A DNA stretch of 6,913 nucleotides from Parcubacteria group bacterium (GTDB lineage Bacteria; Patescibacteriota; Minisyncoccia; SW-4-49-11). Both the position numbers and the translations under genes were made by a program. Where the stretch lies: contig PXDG01000003.1 of assembly GCA_003565105.1 (NCBI GenBank), positions 1 to 6,913 of the forward strand, read 5' to 3'. Positions 1 to 6,360 of this stretch are shown here, one piece after another. The notes beneath the pieces are model-generated. The model saw nothing but the letters and a program-made list of their open reading frames with translations. It was not told where the DNA came from and did not search any database. Numbering within the stretch: position 1 is the stretch's first letter; each line of letters starts with the position of its first letter.

Positions 1-1419
1 AAATTAAAAAAGGTGGTTTATGAGTCTAAAGCTCAAATAATAAAGTATCGAGTAAGTTCAAAAGAACTTAACCCAAACCAAGGAAGAGAACAAATCCAGA
101 GTATTTTAGAAGAATCTGAGAATGACTCAGTCCTATCTGATGAGGGGAAAAGTAAGATACAAGAAAAATGTGACAAGGTTATAGAACTGATTGATAGAAG
201 CCAGCAAGCAAATCAAAATAATGAAAATAAGGAAGGTGTGCCAACTGATGAATCTGCAGAATCTAATGTATCTTCATCATCGGAGCAGAAAAAAAGAGAA
301 CAGGAGGTTGAAAAATGGATGAGAAAAGCTGAGGATAAGCTTGAACAGCATAAATTCAAAGTAAGTGGTGGTTTCTTTAAAAGAATTATAGACACCTATA
401 GTAAATTTAGTTATGATCAATTATCAAATACAGAAAAAATCTATTTTGTAAGAGCAATTTTTGGAAGAGCAATCCAAGATAATAAAGAGGGCTTTGACTT
501 AAATGAACTAAATGAACAGTCATCTAAGATCATAGAAATATTAAACAGTATAGATAAAGATACTGAACATCAACCAGAAATTGATGAAATTAGAGCATAT
601 ATTAATGAATGGGTTCAAGGTGATACTACAGAGCAAGAGAAAACTGTTGGAATTGAAGAATCAACTGAATTAGGTTCTAGTGAGTCAAAGACAGAAAGCC
701 TCTCTGATATGATTGCAAAAGAGCTAGAGAATCTTGGAATACCAAGAGAGCAAGGCACTCACTTTAATGGAGATAGAAATAGTTCTTTAGCTAATAAAGT
801 TACGAAGGTTAATCCTAATATTAGCAATAAATTAGGTTTGAATTCTACACAAGCTACACCCAAGAGAACTCCTTTCCAAGAAATACAAAGGTTAACACAG
901 AAAGAGCAAGAAGAATTATCAGACTCTCCTCAGGATAATTACAAAGTAGAAGAAGCTTCATCGGTTGAATTAAAGAATCCTCAGAATGAAAAAAAACAGA
1001 TATTAGAAAAGGTTAAGTATTTGGTTGATGCATTTCAAAAAGACTACGACAAGATTGTTGGAGATATTCGAGAATACATCCAAGATAATAGAGGAAAATC
1101 CGACTTTGCTGACCAACTAGAAGTTTATCAATATGTAGATACGCTACAAGAATTAAAGGTATATAATAATAGATCATTGTTTAATGAGGTTGATAGATTG
1201 GTACTCGATTCAGAAGTATTGAATAGTCTAACAATAGAGAACTTTGCCGAAGTAGAAAATCAATTAAAGGACCTTGTCGAAAACACTCAAATACTGAATT
1301 ATTTTGAGAGAGTCATACAAGGAAATTATGAATATATAGATGAGTTCATTGAAGAATTGAGATTGTATATAAAGAGAATAAATCAAATAAAAGGTTTCCT
1401 CGATGATATACAAAAATAG
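1..1419 (+). CDS. Hypothetical helical, low-complexity protein (5' end probably outside window)
   Basis: I do not recognise this protein. The reading frame is open to the left edge. The first usable start is a GTG at 13 (468 residues), but no Shine-Dalgarno site sits at a proper distance, and the in-frame codons at 1-12 are all sense codons, so the true start is probably upstream. Numbering from the GTG, the protein is rich in Glu, Lys, Asn, Ser and Gln. It has a polar stretch at about 65-92, a likely short coiled coil at about 93-115, a more compact helical part at about 116-200, a disordered-looking linker at about 202-325, and a helical C-terminal part at about 327-468. It has one cysteine (C53), no signal peptide in the visible part and no membrane segment, so it is probably cytoplasmic. 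Arginine is almost always AGA (17 of 20), unlike the next gene. It could be a structural or scaffold protein, but no function can be assigned. The stop is TAG at 1417. Confidence 0.75.
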   Translation, partial: KLKKVVYESKAQIIKYRVSSKELNPNQGREQIQSILEESENDSVLSDEGKSKIQEKCDKVIELIDRSQQANQNNENKEGVPTDESAESNVSSSSEQKKREQEVEKWMRKAEDKLEQHKFKVSGGFFKRIIDTYSKFSYDQLSNTEKIYFVRAIFGRAIQDNKEGFDLNELNEQSSKIIEILNSIDKDTEHQPEIDEIRAYINEWVQGDTTEQEKTVGIEESTELGSSESKTESLSDMIAKELENLGIPREQGTHFNGDRNSSLANKVTKVNPNISNKLGLNSTQATPKRTPFQEIQRLTQKEQEELSDSPQDNYKVEEASSVELKNPQNEKKQILEKVKYLVDAFQKDYDKIVGDIREYIQDNRGKSDFADQLEVYQYVDTLQELKVYNNRSLFNEVDRLVLDSEVLNSLTIENFAEVENQLKDLVENTQILNYFERVIQGNYEYIDEFIEELRLYIKRINQIKGFLDDIQK

Positions 1420-1451
1420 GTACTTTGACACTGTAAAATTAGTATCTCTTC

Positions 1452-1480
1452 TTACATAAAAACATATTCTTTGATATACT
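1452..1480 (+). promoter_or_regulatory. Predicted sigma70-type promoter of the ATPase gene, extended -10
   Basis: A -35-like TTACAT (1452-1457) is followed by a 17-base spacer and TATACT (1475-1480), with TGA directly before the -10 making an extended -10. Transcription would begin near 1487, giving a leader of about 18 bases. The ATG at 1505 has no clear Shine-Dalgarno site. The motif TTTGATATA followed by C or G and TAAAA recurs before the gene at 4697. Confidence 0.5.
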
Positions 1481-1504
1481 AAAATAGAAATTAAAGACAT
1501 AAAA

Positions 1505-4201
1505 ATGACTCAAAAAGAGTATTACAAATACCCAGCCTTAGAAATGCATGATGAATTAGAAACTCCTGAAGAAGGACTTTCCTTTTCCGAGGTGAAAAAA
1601 AGACAGGAAAAGAATGGGATGAATGAATTGGAAGAAGTTGCTCAAAGGTCAATGGTGGCATTGTTTTTGAAGCAATTTTTGAATGGAATGGTGTATGTTC
1701 TTATTGTCGCTGCGGTTATTTCAGGGCTACTCCAGCATTATACTGATGTATATATCATAGGAGCGGTTATTATCATAAATGCAGTTATCGGATTTATTCA
1801 AGAATATAAAGCAGAGCAATCGATTGAAGCTCTAAAAAAAATTGTGGTATTAAAGGCCAAGGTTCTTCGAGAAGGTACTTGGCATCAGATTGATGCTCGT
1901 GAATTAGTCTGTGGTGATATCTTTAAAGTAGAAGATGGAGATAAAATACCAGCAGATGGTCGACTGTTAGAAGCGTCTCATTTACGAACAATAGAATCTT
2001 CTCTAACTGGAGAATCTACGGCAGTCAATAAAAATACAGATCCTATTCAAGACACGGTAGGTATAGGTGATAGAATGAATATGCTGTGGACAGGAACCTT
2101 TGTTTCGAGTGGTACAGGTTTGGCGATTGTTACCGCGATAGGAATGGATACTGCTATCGGAGAAATTGCTCAAAATATTCGCTCGATAGACCCTCATAAA
2201 AGTCATTTTCAGGAAAAAACTGATGCTCTAAGCTATCAATTAGCTGGGTTAGCTATTTTAATGACAGCTATCTTGTTCTTTATTGGATATGGCTTGCGAG
2301 GAATGCCTCTCGAAGAAATATTTTTATCAGCATTAGCCTCATTGGTATCTGGAATTCCTGAAGGTTTACCAGCAGTACTTGTGATTGTATTGGCAATTGG
2401 GGCCCGGAGAATGGCTGATAAAAATGCTATTATTCGATCGTTACCTGTAACAGAAACCCTTTCGGTGACTGACGTTATTATCACTGATAAAACAGGTACT
2501 CTGACTCAAAATACAATGACAATTCAGAAAATGTGGGTCTACGGTCAATCAATGATCAGTCTTACTGGAGAAGGCTGGTCAGACGAAGGATCTTTGATAC
2601 AGGACTCTCAGCCCTTTGATGCTCAGGCAGATCCACAAGTAGATTTTTTTACTCGTGCTATGGGAATGTCTGTTAGTGCTGAGGTGACGTTTCATTCAGA
2701 CACAGGGACCTATCAGATTATGGGAGATCCGACAGAGGCCGCATTTGTCGTCGCTTCCGTTAAGGCAGGAATACCGAAAGAACAGCTTCATCAAGAATGG
2801 AGAAGAGTGGATGATATGCCATTTCGATCTGAGATGCAATATCGAGCAAGTTTAGTGCGAGATCACGCCAAAAATATTGCATACGTCTTTGTACTCGGAG
2901 CAAGTGAAAAAATTCTATCAATGAGTAGTGATATTCTAGATAAAAATGGAAAAATTGCAATTAGTAAAGATATATACCAAGAAGTCTTAGGTCAGGCTGA
3001 CTCTCTCTCAGAACAGGCAATGAGAGTTCTCACTTTAGCATACAAAGAATTACCGTATCCATTCTACGAAATTAAAGAAGAGCGAGATATGAAAGATCTT
3101 ACGGTGGTGGGAATGGTAGGAATGATTGATCCTCCGCGACCAGAAGTAGTGGATGCAATACGAGAATCTCATGAAGCGGGAGTACGTGTTATTATGGCTA
3201 CTGGAGATCATAAGAAGACAGCCTTGGCTATTGGGGAATCTATTGGATTAGTTCCAAAAGGATCGCGGTCAGTTGATCAAACAGAACTTGAGGCATTAAC
3301 TGAAGATGAGTTTCAGCAAGTTGTAAAAGAAGTATCTGTTTTTGCGAGATTATCACCACAAATGAAATTAAAAATTGCTGAAACTCTCCAATCTTTTGGG
3401 CACGTCATTGCTATGACAGGTGATGGAGTGAATGATGCTCCAGCGCTGAAAAAAGCCGATGTAGGTATTTCTATGGGGCAAATTGGAACTGATGTAGCCA
3501 GAGAATCTAGTGATATTATTTTGGCTGATGATAATTTTAGTACGATTATTCATGCCATAGAAGAAGGAAGAATTATATTTCGTAATGTGAAACAGACAAG
3601 TATTTTCTTGGTAACAACTTCCGTTGCTCAGGTAGTAGCTATTATGGTTATCATTGCTTTAGGATATCCACTACCCTTAACTGCTGTTCAAATCTTGTTA
3701 CTCAACATTGTGACAGGGGGATTAATGGATATTTCTCTTGCCACTGAACCTGGGCATGGAGATATTTTGAAAGATCCTCCAATGAAAAAACACCAAGGTA
3801 TTCTATCCCTGGAGACTATTCCCTTAACCATTTTTATGACCAGTGTCATCTTGATCCCCACTGTGTTAATCTTTCTCTTTATCTATGATGATACCCAAAA
3901 CATCTTTCTAGCTCAGACCGCCGCATTTACGATGGTAGCTTTTGCACAACTCTTTAATGCCTTTAACCTTCGTTCATTACATCGATCAGTATTTGAAATT
4001 GGAGTATTTACCAACAAGTATGTGATTTGGGGAGTCATCGGATCATTGGTTATTATGTTGTTAGCAGTGTATCTACCCATTTTTGAACCAGTATTCAACT
4101 TTGTTCCGTTATCTATTATGCAGGTAGCTGTTATTGCAGTCATTAGCTCAGGAGTATTATGGTTAGGAGAACTCTATAAATGGGTTATGTATAAGAAATA
4201 A
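1505..4201 (+). CDS. P-type cation-transporting ATPase (PacL/SERCA-like, ion uncertain)
   Basis: This is a full-length 898-residue P2-type ATPase, expected to pump a cation across the cytoplasmic membrane using ATP. Seen in order: N-terminal cation-ATPase domain (about 5-60), M1 (58-77), M2 (82-100), actuator domain with TGES (168-171), M3 (246-264), M4 with PEGLP (285-289), the phosphorylated Asp in DKTGTLT (D328), nucleotide domain with PFRSE (439-443), TGDH (566-569), the hinge TGDGVNDAPA (from 638), then six C-terminal membrane segments (about 699-892). The catalytic cycle residues are all present. Compared with SERCA from memory, the M5 Asn and Glu ligands are Ser706 and Gln709, and the M6 Asp is Gly738, while M4 Glu286, Asn734 and Thr737 remain. 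The KGA lysine is Leu464. Ca2+ is therefore not a safe substrate call; Mn2+, Na+, K+ or H+ are alternatives. The ATG at 1505 fits the family's usual N-terminus. It is probably co-transcribed with the pilin-like gene 5 bases downstream. Confidence 0.95.
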   Translation: MTQKEYYKYPALEMHDELETPEEGLSFSEVKKRQEKNGMNELEEVAQRSMVALFLKQFLNGMVYVLIVAAVISGLLQHYTDVYIIGAVIIINAVIGFIQEYKAEQSIEALKKIVVLKAKVLREGTWHQIDARELVCGDIFKVEDGDKIPADGRLLEASHLRTIESSLTGESTAVNKNTDPIQDTVGIGDRMNMLWTGTFVSSGTGLAIVTAIGMDTAIGEIAQNIRSIDPHKSHFQEKTDALSYQLAGLAILMTAILFFIGYGLRGMPLEEIFLSALASLVSGIPEGLPAVLVIVLAIGARRMADKNAIIRSLPVTETLSVTDVIITDKTGTLTQNTMTIQKMWVYGQSMISLTGEGWSDEGSLIQDSQPFDAQADPQVDFFTRAMGMSVSAEVTFHSDTGTYQIMGDPTEAAFVVASVKAGIPKEQLHQEWRRVDDMPFRSEMQYRASLVRDHAKNIAYVFVLGASEKILSMSSDILDKNGKIAISKDIYQEVLGQADSLSEQAMRVLTLAYKELPYPFYEIKEERDMKDLTVVGMVGMIDPPRPEVVDAIRESHEAGVRVIMATGDHKKTALAIGESIGLVPKGSRSVDQTELEALTEDEFQQVVKEVSVFARLSPQMKLKIAETLQSFGHVIAMTGDGVNDAPALKKADVGISMGQIGTDVARESSDIILADDNFSTIIHAIEEGRIIFRNVKQTSIFLVTTSVAQVVAIMVIIALGYPLPLTAVQILLLNIVTGGLMDISLATEPGHGDILKDPPMKKHQGILSLETIPLTIFMTSVILIPTVLIFLFIYDDTQNIFLAQTAAFTMVAFAQLFNAFNLRSLHRSVFEIGVFTNKYVIWGVIGSLVIMLLAVYLPIFEPVFNFVPLSIMQVAVIAVISSGVLWLGELYKWVMYKK

Positions 4202-4206
4202 ATAAT

Positions 4207-4632
4207 ATGAAATATCAGCAGGGATTCACTCTATTAGAAGTAATTATGGTAATTGCTGCATTAAGTATTCTTACTATCATATGGATTTATACTACTGATC
4301 CAATTCGAACAATAAACAAGGTCGCTGATGTTCGTATACAATCAGATATGGCTGATTTAGAGAAAGGCTTGCAAGAATATCTCTTTGTGAATGAATCATA
4401 TCCTGTTACAATATCCACTTCAGCAGAACAGATTTGTAATACTGGGAGTGATACAATCACTCGATCAGCTATTGATTGTGATGGATTTGTTGATTTGAGG
4501 CCTCTTGTACCCTCAATTATGACAGAAATTCCCAGACATCCAGATGTTGCAGAAACAAGTGGAGGATCTGGTTATGCTATACAACGAAATAGTACTACCA
4601 ATATGGTTGAGGTTGTGGTATGGGAAGAGTAG
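4207..4632 (+). CDS. Type IV pilin-like (prepilin-type N-terminal methylation) protein
   Basis: This 141-residue protein has a class III signal peptide. The leader is MKYQQG, with predicted prepilin-peptidase cleavage after Gly6 and a mature N-terminus starting with Phe7; Glu at mature position 5 (E11) is the residue needed for pilin assembly. A hydrophobic helix runs to about residue 29, followed by an amphipathic helix (about 33-60) and a small soluble domain with two cysteines (C77, C91) that could form a disulfide. The length suits a minor pilin or pseudopilin of the kind common in Patescibacteria, where type IV pili serve attachment and DNA uptake. No pilus assembly ATPase, platform protein or prepilin peptidase is in the window, so it would work with machinery encoded elsewhere. 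It starts 5 bases after the ATPase stop with no good Shine-Dalgarno site, which suggests transcription, and perhaps translation, coupled to the ATPase gene. Confidence 0.9.
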   Translation: MKYQQGFTLLEVIMVIAALSILTIIWIYTTDPIRTINKVADVRIQSDMADLEKGLQEYLFVNESYPVTISTSAEQICNTGSDTITRSAIDCDGFVDLRPLVPSIMTEIPRHPDVAETSGGSGYAIQRNSTTNMVEVVVWEE

Positions 4633-4649
4633 TATAAATGAGTATAGTT

Positions 4650-4658
4650 TGATATAGT
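4650..4658 (+). promoter_or_regulatory. Possible extended -10 promoter for the 180-residue gene
   Basis: TGA followed by TATAGT (-10 at 4653-4658) lies 39 bases before the GTG start at 4697. No good -35 is seen at 17-18 bases upstream, so the call relies on the extended -10 and on its likeness to the element before the ATPase gene. The pilin-like gene upstream has no visible terminator, so readthrough is also possible. Confidence 0.35.
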
Positions 4659-4669
4659 AAAAAGGTACA

Positions 4670-4684
4670 CTAGAGTGAATCTAG
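4670..4684 (+). repeat. Small inverted repeat in leader of the 180-residue gene
   Basis: CTAGA (4670-4674) and TCTAG (4680-4684) form a perfect 5-base inverted repeat with a 5-base loop, ending immediately before the Shine-Dalgarno site. It could be an operator half-site pair or a weak leader hairpin. The arms are short, so chance is a real alternative. Confidence 0.3.
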
Positions 4685-4692
4685 GGAGGTGA
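4685..4692 (+). promoter_or_regulatory. Strong ribosome binding site fixing the GTG start at 4697
   Basis: GGAGGTGA matches eight bases of the 16S rRNA anti-Shine-Dalgarno tail. From the end of GGAGG to the GTG at 4697 there are 7 bases, the optimal spacing. It is much stronger than the sites of the ATPase, pilin-like or DUF3800 genes. Confidence 0.75.
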
Positions 4693-4696
4693 AATA

Positions 4697-5239
4697 GTGG
4701 AACAATCTATTCGTAATGAATTGCAATTATTATCAAAAGATAATCCTCTGTGCTGGGTTCAGCACAACTTTCAAATTATTCCAGAAAAAGTCCCAGATCT
4801 GCTCGCAATTTCTCTATGCCCTTACCATGGTATTGGTAAAAACGGTGTTCACCGTAAAACGTATGGAAAGTTCATTTCCCACATTCAGCCAACAAGGTGG
4901 GATTCTCAGGCCTCTTGCTGGCATTTTGAAGCCACAGGTCATTCAGGGAGGTGTATTGTAGGATGTATATGGTATCGTAAGATGCCAGAGGGACAGCATC
5001 TTGCATCTATAGAAATTACAGGCTCACAGCCTCATATTTCTACGGTATTGGTTCATTCTGATACAGGGCAAGGATTGTACCTTATTGGATTTTCTTCAGA
5101 CCCAATTTTTCTTGGGTTACAATTATTCGCTTGGTCTTGGATGGCCTCGGCGGTGTTTTCTGAAGATTGGACATATGTTCAAAAATCTGGATACCAATTG
5201 GGGAAAGACAATCCTTTTCGTACTTTGATATGTTCATAA
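4697..5239 (+). CDS. Hypothetical Cys/His/Trp-rich protein, 180 residues
   Basis: I do not recognise the family. The GTG start is supported by an excellent Shine-Dalgarno site 7 bases upstream, and the gene ends TAA just before a clear terminator, so this is very probably a real single-gene unit. The protein has no signal peptide and no obvious membrane helix, though a hydrophobic stretch lies at about 137-154. It is unusually rich in cysteine (C19, C41, C74, C86, C90, C179), histidine (nine) and tryptophan (W20, W68, W75, W92, W146, W148, W158). C41/H44 and C86/C90 are the closest pairs and could bind a metal, but the spacing matches no classical zinc finger I know. The middle (about 72-135) looks beta-rich. 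The upstream neighbours are an ATPase and a pilin-like gene, the downstream one a zeta-type kinase, and none gives a firm clue. Confidence 0.75.
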   Translation: MEQSIRNELQLLSKDNPLCWVQHNFQIIPEKVPDLLAISLCPYHGIGKNGVHRKTYGKFISHIQPTRWDSQASCWHFEATGHSGRCIVGCIWYRKMPEGQHLASIEITGSQPHISTVLVHSDTGQGLYLIGFSSDPIFLGLQLFAWSWMASAVFSEDWTYVQKSGYQLGKDNPFRTLICS

Positions 5240-5253
5240 TATAGTGAGTATTG

Positions 5254-5288
5254 GAGCCTCCGTGTCATTACATAGAGGCTCATTTTTT
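5254..5288 (+). terminator. Rho-independent terminator after the 180-residue gene
   Basis: GAGCCTC (5254-5260) pairs perfectly with GAGGCTC (5275-5281). After one mismatch the stem continues with four more pairs (5262-5265 with 5270-5273, one a G-U) closing a CATT loop, and six T follow at 5283-5288. The hairpin starts 14 bases after the stop codon at 5237-5239. Confidence 0.9.
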
Positions 5289-5318
5289 GATCGTATGGAG
5301 AATGACGAGGTTGTATGA

Positions 5319-5365
5319 GTGTAGCTTTGTATTTGAATGGGGGATGGGGTATAATGGGGGTAAGA
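5319..5365 (+). repeat. Promoter-bearing direct repeat, copy 1
   Basis: This 47-base segment matches 6469-6515 at 43 of 47 positions in the same orientation, exactly 1150 bases apart. The mismatches are at 5323, 5337, 5356 and 5358. Likeness extends with small gaps on both sides: TTGTATGA at 5311-5318 recurs at 6458-6465, and AATAGAT at 5369-5375 recurs at 6525-6531. The repeat holds a complete promoter. Confidence 0.9.
5327..5355 (+). promoter_or_regulatory. Strong sigma70-type promoter of the zeta kinase operon
   Basis: TTGTAT (-35, 5327-5332), a 17-base spacer and a perfect TATAAT (-10, 5350-5355) are seen. The spacer is G-rich, with runs of five and four G, and another run of five G follows the -10. 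Transcription should begin near 5362, giving a leader of about 68 bases before the ATG at 5430. The element lies just beyond the terminator of the previous gene, which supports independent transcription. Confidence 0.8.
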
Positions 5366-5396
5366 ACGAATAGATATAAAAGATTCAAAATATTTT

Positions 5397-5417
5397 GGAG
5401 GTGATAAGGAGATGTAA
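5397..5417 (+). promoter_or_regulatory. Strong Shine-Dalgarno with AUG-UAA start-stop element before the zeta kinase
   Basis: GGAGGTGAT (5397-5405) is complementary to nine bases of the 16S rRNA tail and sits at good spacing for the ATG at 5412-5414, but that ATG is followed at once by TAA (5415-5417). It is in frame with the kinase ATG 18 bases downstream, which has no ribosome site of its own at normal spacing; a second AAGGAG (5407-5412) is 17 bases from it. Translation of the kinase may depend on re-initiation or be lowered by this minimal reading frame. A base change that broke an older start is the other reading. Confidence 0.6.
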
Positions 5418-5429
5418 ATAATAGTTCTT

Positions 5430-6125
5430 ATGCAAGAGAAACAATCAAAAGAAGCAATTCGGTATGCAAAAACGCATAAAAAAGAGATAGCAGAAACTGT
5501 TCTACAGAATTACACTCCAGTCGAAACCCCTCTTTCGATTTTTATGGCTGGTTCACCAGGTGCGGGAAAAACGGAGTGGGCACAAGGATTTGCACAGGTT
5601 TTAGAAGGAGACATTCTGCATTTGGATGGAGATGCTCTGAGGAGTTTCTTTCCCGGTTACCAAGGGCATAACTCTCATTTGTTTCAAAAAGCAATGAGTA
5701 AACTTGTGAGTTATATTCATGATCAAGTATTAGCTCAAAATATTTCCTTTATACTTGATGGGACATTCTCCGATCTCCAAAGAGCCGAGGAAAATATACG
5801 GAGATCATTGAAGAGAAATCGAAAAGTTATCATCGTTTATATTTATCTTTCGCCTGAAGATGCTTGGCAATATACTCAAGACAGAGAAATGATTGAGGGA
5901 AGAAGGATTACAAAAGATACATTCATTCAGAAGTACTACGGAGCCTATCAGACAGTACGAAGTGTTCGTGAGATATTTGATAATAAAGATGTAGAGATTT
6001 TGTTTTCAAATAGAACCAATATGGTATCTGATACTACAAAGATTCTATCTATTACAGATACCGCTCAACTTGATGAAATGATACCAAGGGTATATAATAA
6101 AGAAGAATTAGAACAACTATTATGA
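5430..6125 (+). CDS. Zeta-toxin-family P-loop kinase
   Basis: This 231-residue protein is a P-loop phosphotransferase of the zeta toxin family; classical members phosphorylate UDP-N-acetylglucosamine and poison wall synthesis, but the substrate here is unknown. Seen: an N-terminal helical extension (about 1-33), Walker A GSPGAGKT (41-48, K47), a substrate-site motif with D66, D68, R71, P75 and Y77 (the zeta FRxxHPxY region, here without the His), DGT (110-112, in place of the common EGT), and an arginine-rich lid with R152, R158 and R159 near EGRRITK. The pattern matches the zeta-like subgroup with an FMAGSPGAGKTE-type P loop. The first ATG after the in-frame TAA at 5415 is at 5430, so that start is chosen. 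Its TGA stop overlaps the ATG of the 67-residue gene (ATGA), indicating coupled translation. No epsilon/PezA-type antitoxin gene lies upstream. A non-toxic nucleotide or sugar kinase is possible. Confidence 0.9.
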   Translation: MQEKQSKEAIRYAKTHKKEIAETVLQNYTPVETPLSIFMAGSPGAGKTEWAQGFAQVLEGDILHLDGDALRSFFPGYQGHNSHLFQKAMSKLVSYIHDQVLAQNISFILDGTFSDLQRAEENIRRSLKRNRKVIIVYIYLSPEDAWQYTQDREMIEGRRITKDTFIQKYYGAYQTVRSVREIFDNKDVEILFSNRTNMVSDTTKILSITDTAQLDEMIPRVYNKEELEQLL

Positions 6126-6325
6126 AAACATTTCAACTATTTGCCACTATTAGAAAATTTTTGAATTTTGGAGAAAAGCCTTCACGGCCGACTATTGATT
6201 ATGTGATGAATGAAGCTCCCTTAGAAGAACGGTTATATTGGTTGCAAAAAGTATCCGAAGTAGCCCATAAAGAGCAACAGGAAAATATGAAAAAATGGAA
6301 AAAAATGAAGAAAAAATCTGCGTAA
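6122..6325 (+). CDS. Small protein coupled to the zeta kinase, candidate antitoxin or partner
   Basis: The ATG overlaps the kinase stop by four bases (ATGA), and no separate promoter or Shine-Dalgarno site is evident, so expression should depend on the kinase gene. The 67-residue product has a short amphipathic N-terminus (about 1-16), a middle with PTIDYVMNEAPLEERLYWL (23-41), and a strongly basic C-terminal tail (about 53-66, mostly Lys with Met and Trp). It is likely helical and has no cysteine and no membrane segment. I do not recognise the family. The coupling makes it a plausible antitoxin, modulator or RNA-binding partner, but the order is opposite to epsilon-zeta and PezAT, where the antitoxin comes first. 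The basic tail codons also form the left arm of the terminator. Confidence 0.75.
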   Translation: MKTFQLFATIRKFLNFGEKPSRPTIDYVMNEAPLEERLYWLQKVSEVAHKEQQENMKKWKKMKKKSA

Positions 6326-6338
6326 CAGCAGGTTTTTT
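6311..6338 (+). terminator. Intrinsic terminator overlapping the end of the 67-residue gene
   Basis: Bases 6311-6321 (six A then TCTGC) pair with 6328-6338 (GCAGG then six T) to give an 11-base stem with one G-U pair and a six-base loop. The stop codon TAA (6323-6325) lies in the loop. The A-tract on the left means it could also act on transcription from the opposite side. A second run of seven T follows at 6351-6357. Confidence 0.75.
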
Positions 6339-6360
6339 GATTGAGATTGCTTTTTTTCTG

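Noticed and set aside
20..40. ATG at 20 preceded by AGGTGG as a gene start
   Set aside because: That frame hits a stop after six codons and is out of frame with the long gene; the spacing is also too short.
1425..1430. Perfect TTGACA -35 box after the first gene
   Set aside because: No -10-like hexamer lies 15-19 bases downstream, and the TATACT at 1475 is far out of range and already served by TTACAT at 1452.
4716..4961. 81-residue reading frame overlapping the 180-residue gene in another frame
   Set aside because: It lies inside a gene with a strong Shine-Dalgarno site and defined terminator, lacks its own ribosome site, and looks like a frame shadow.
5339..5360. G-quadruplex around the zeta operon -10
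   Set aside because: Only three long G-runs are present, and the second promoter copy loses the last one, so a stable four-tract structure is not well supported.
5179..5388. Minus-strand frames over the two promoter repeats (also 6373-6661) that share a peptide stretch
   Set aside because: The shared peptide is only the reverse translation of the duplicated promoter element; no start signals or protein-like composition support genes there.
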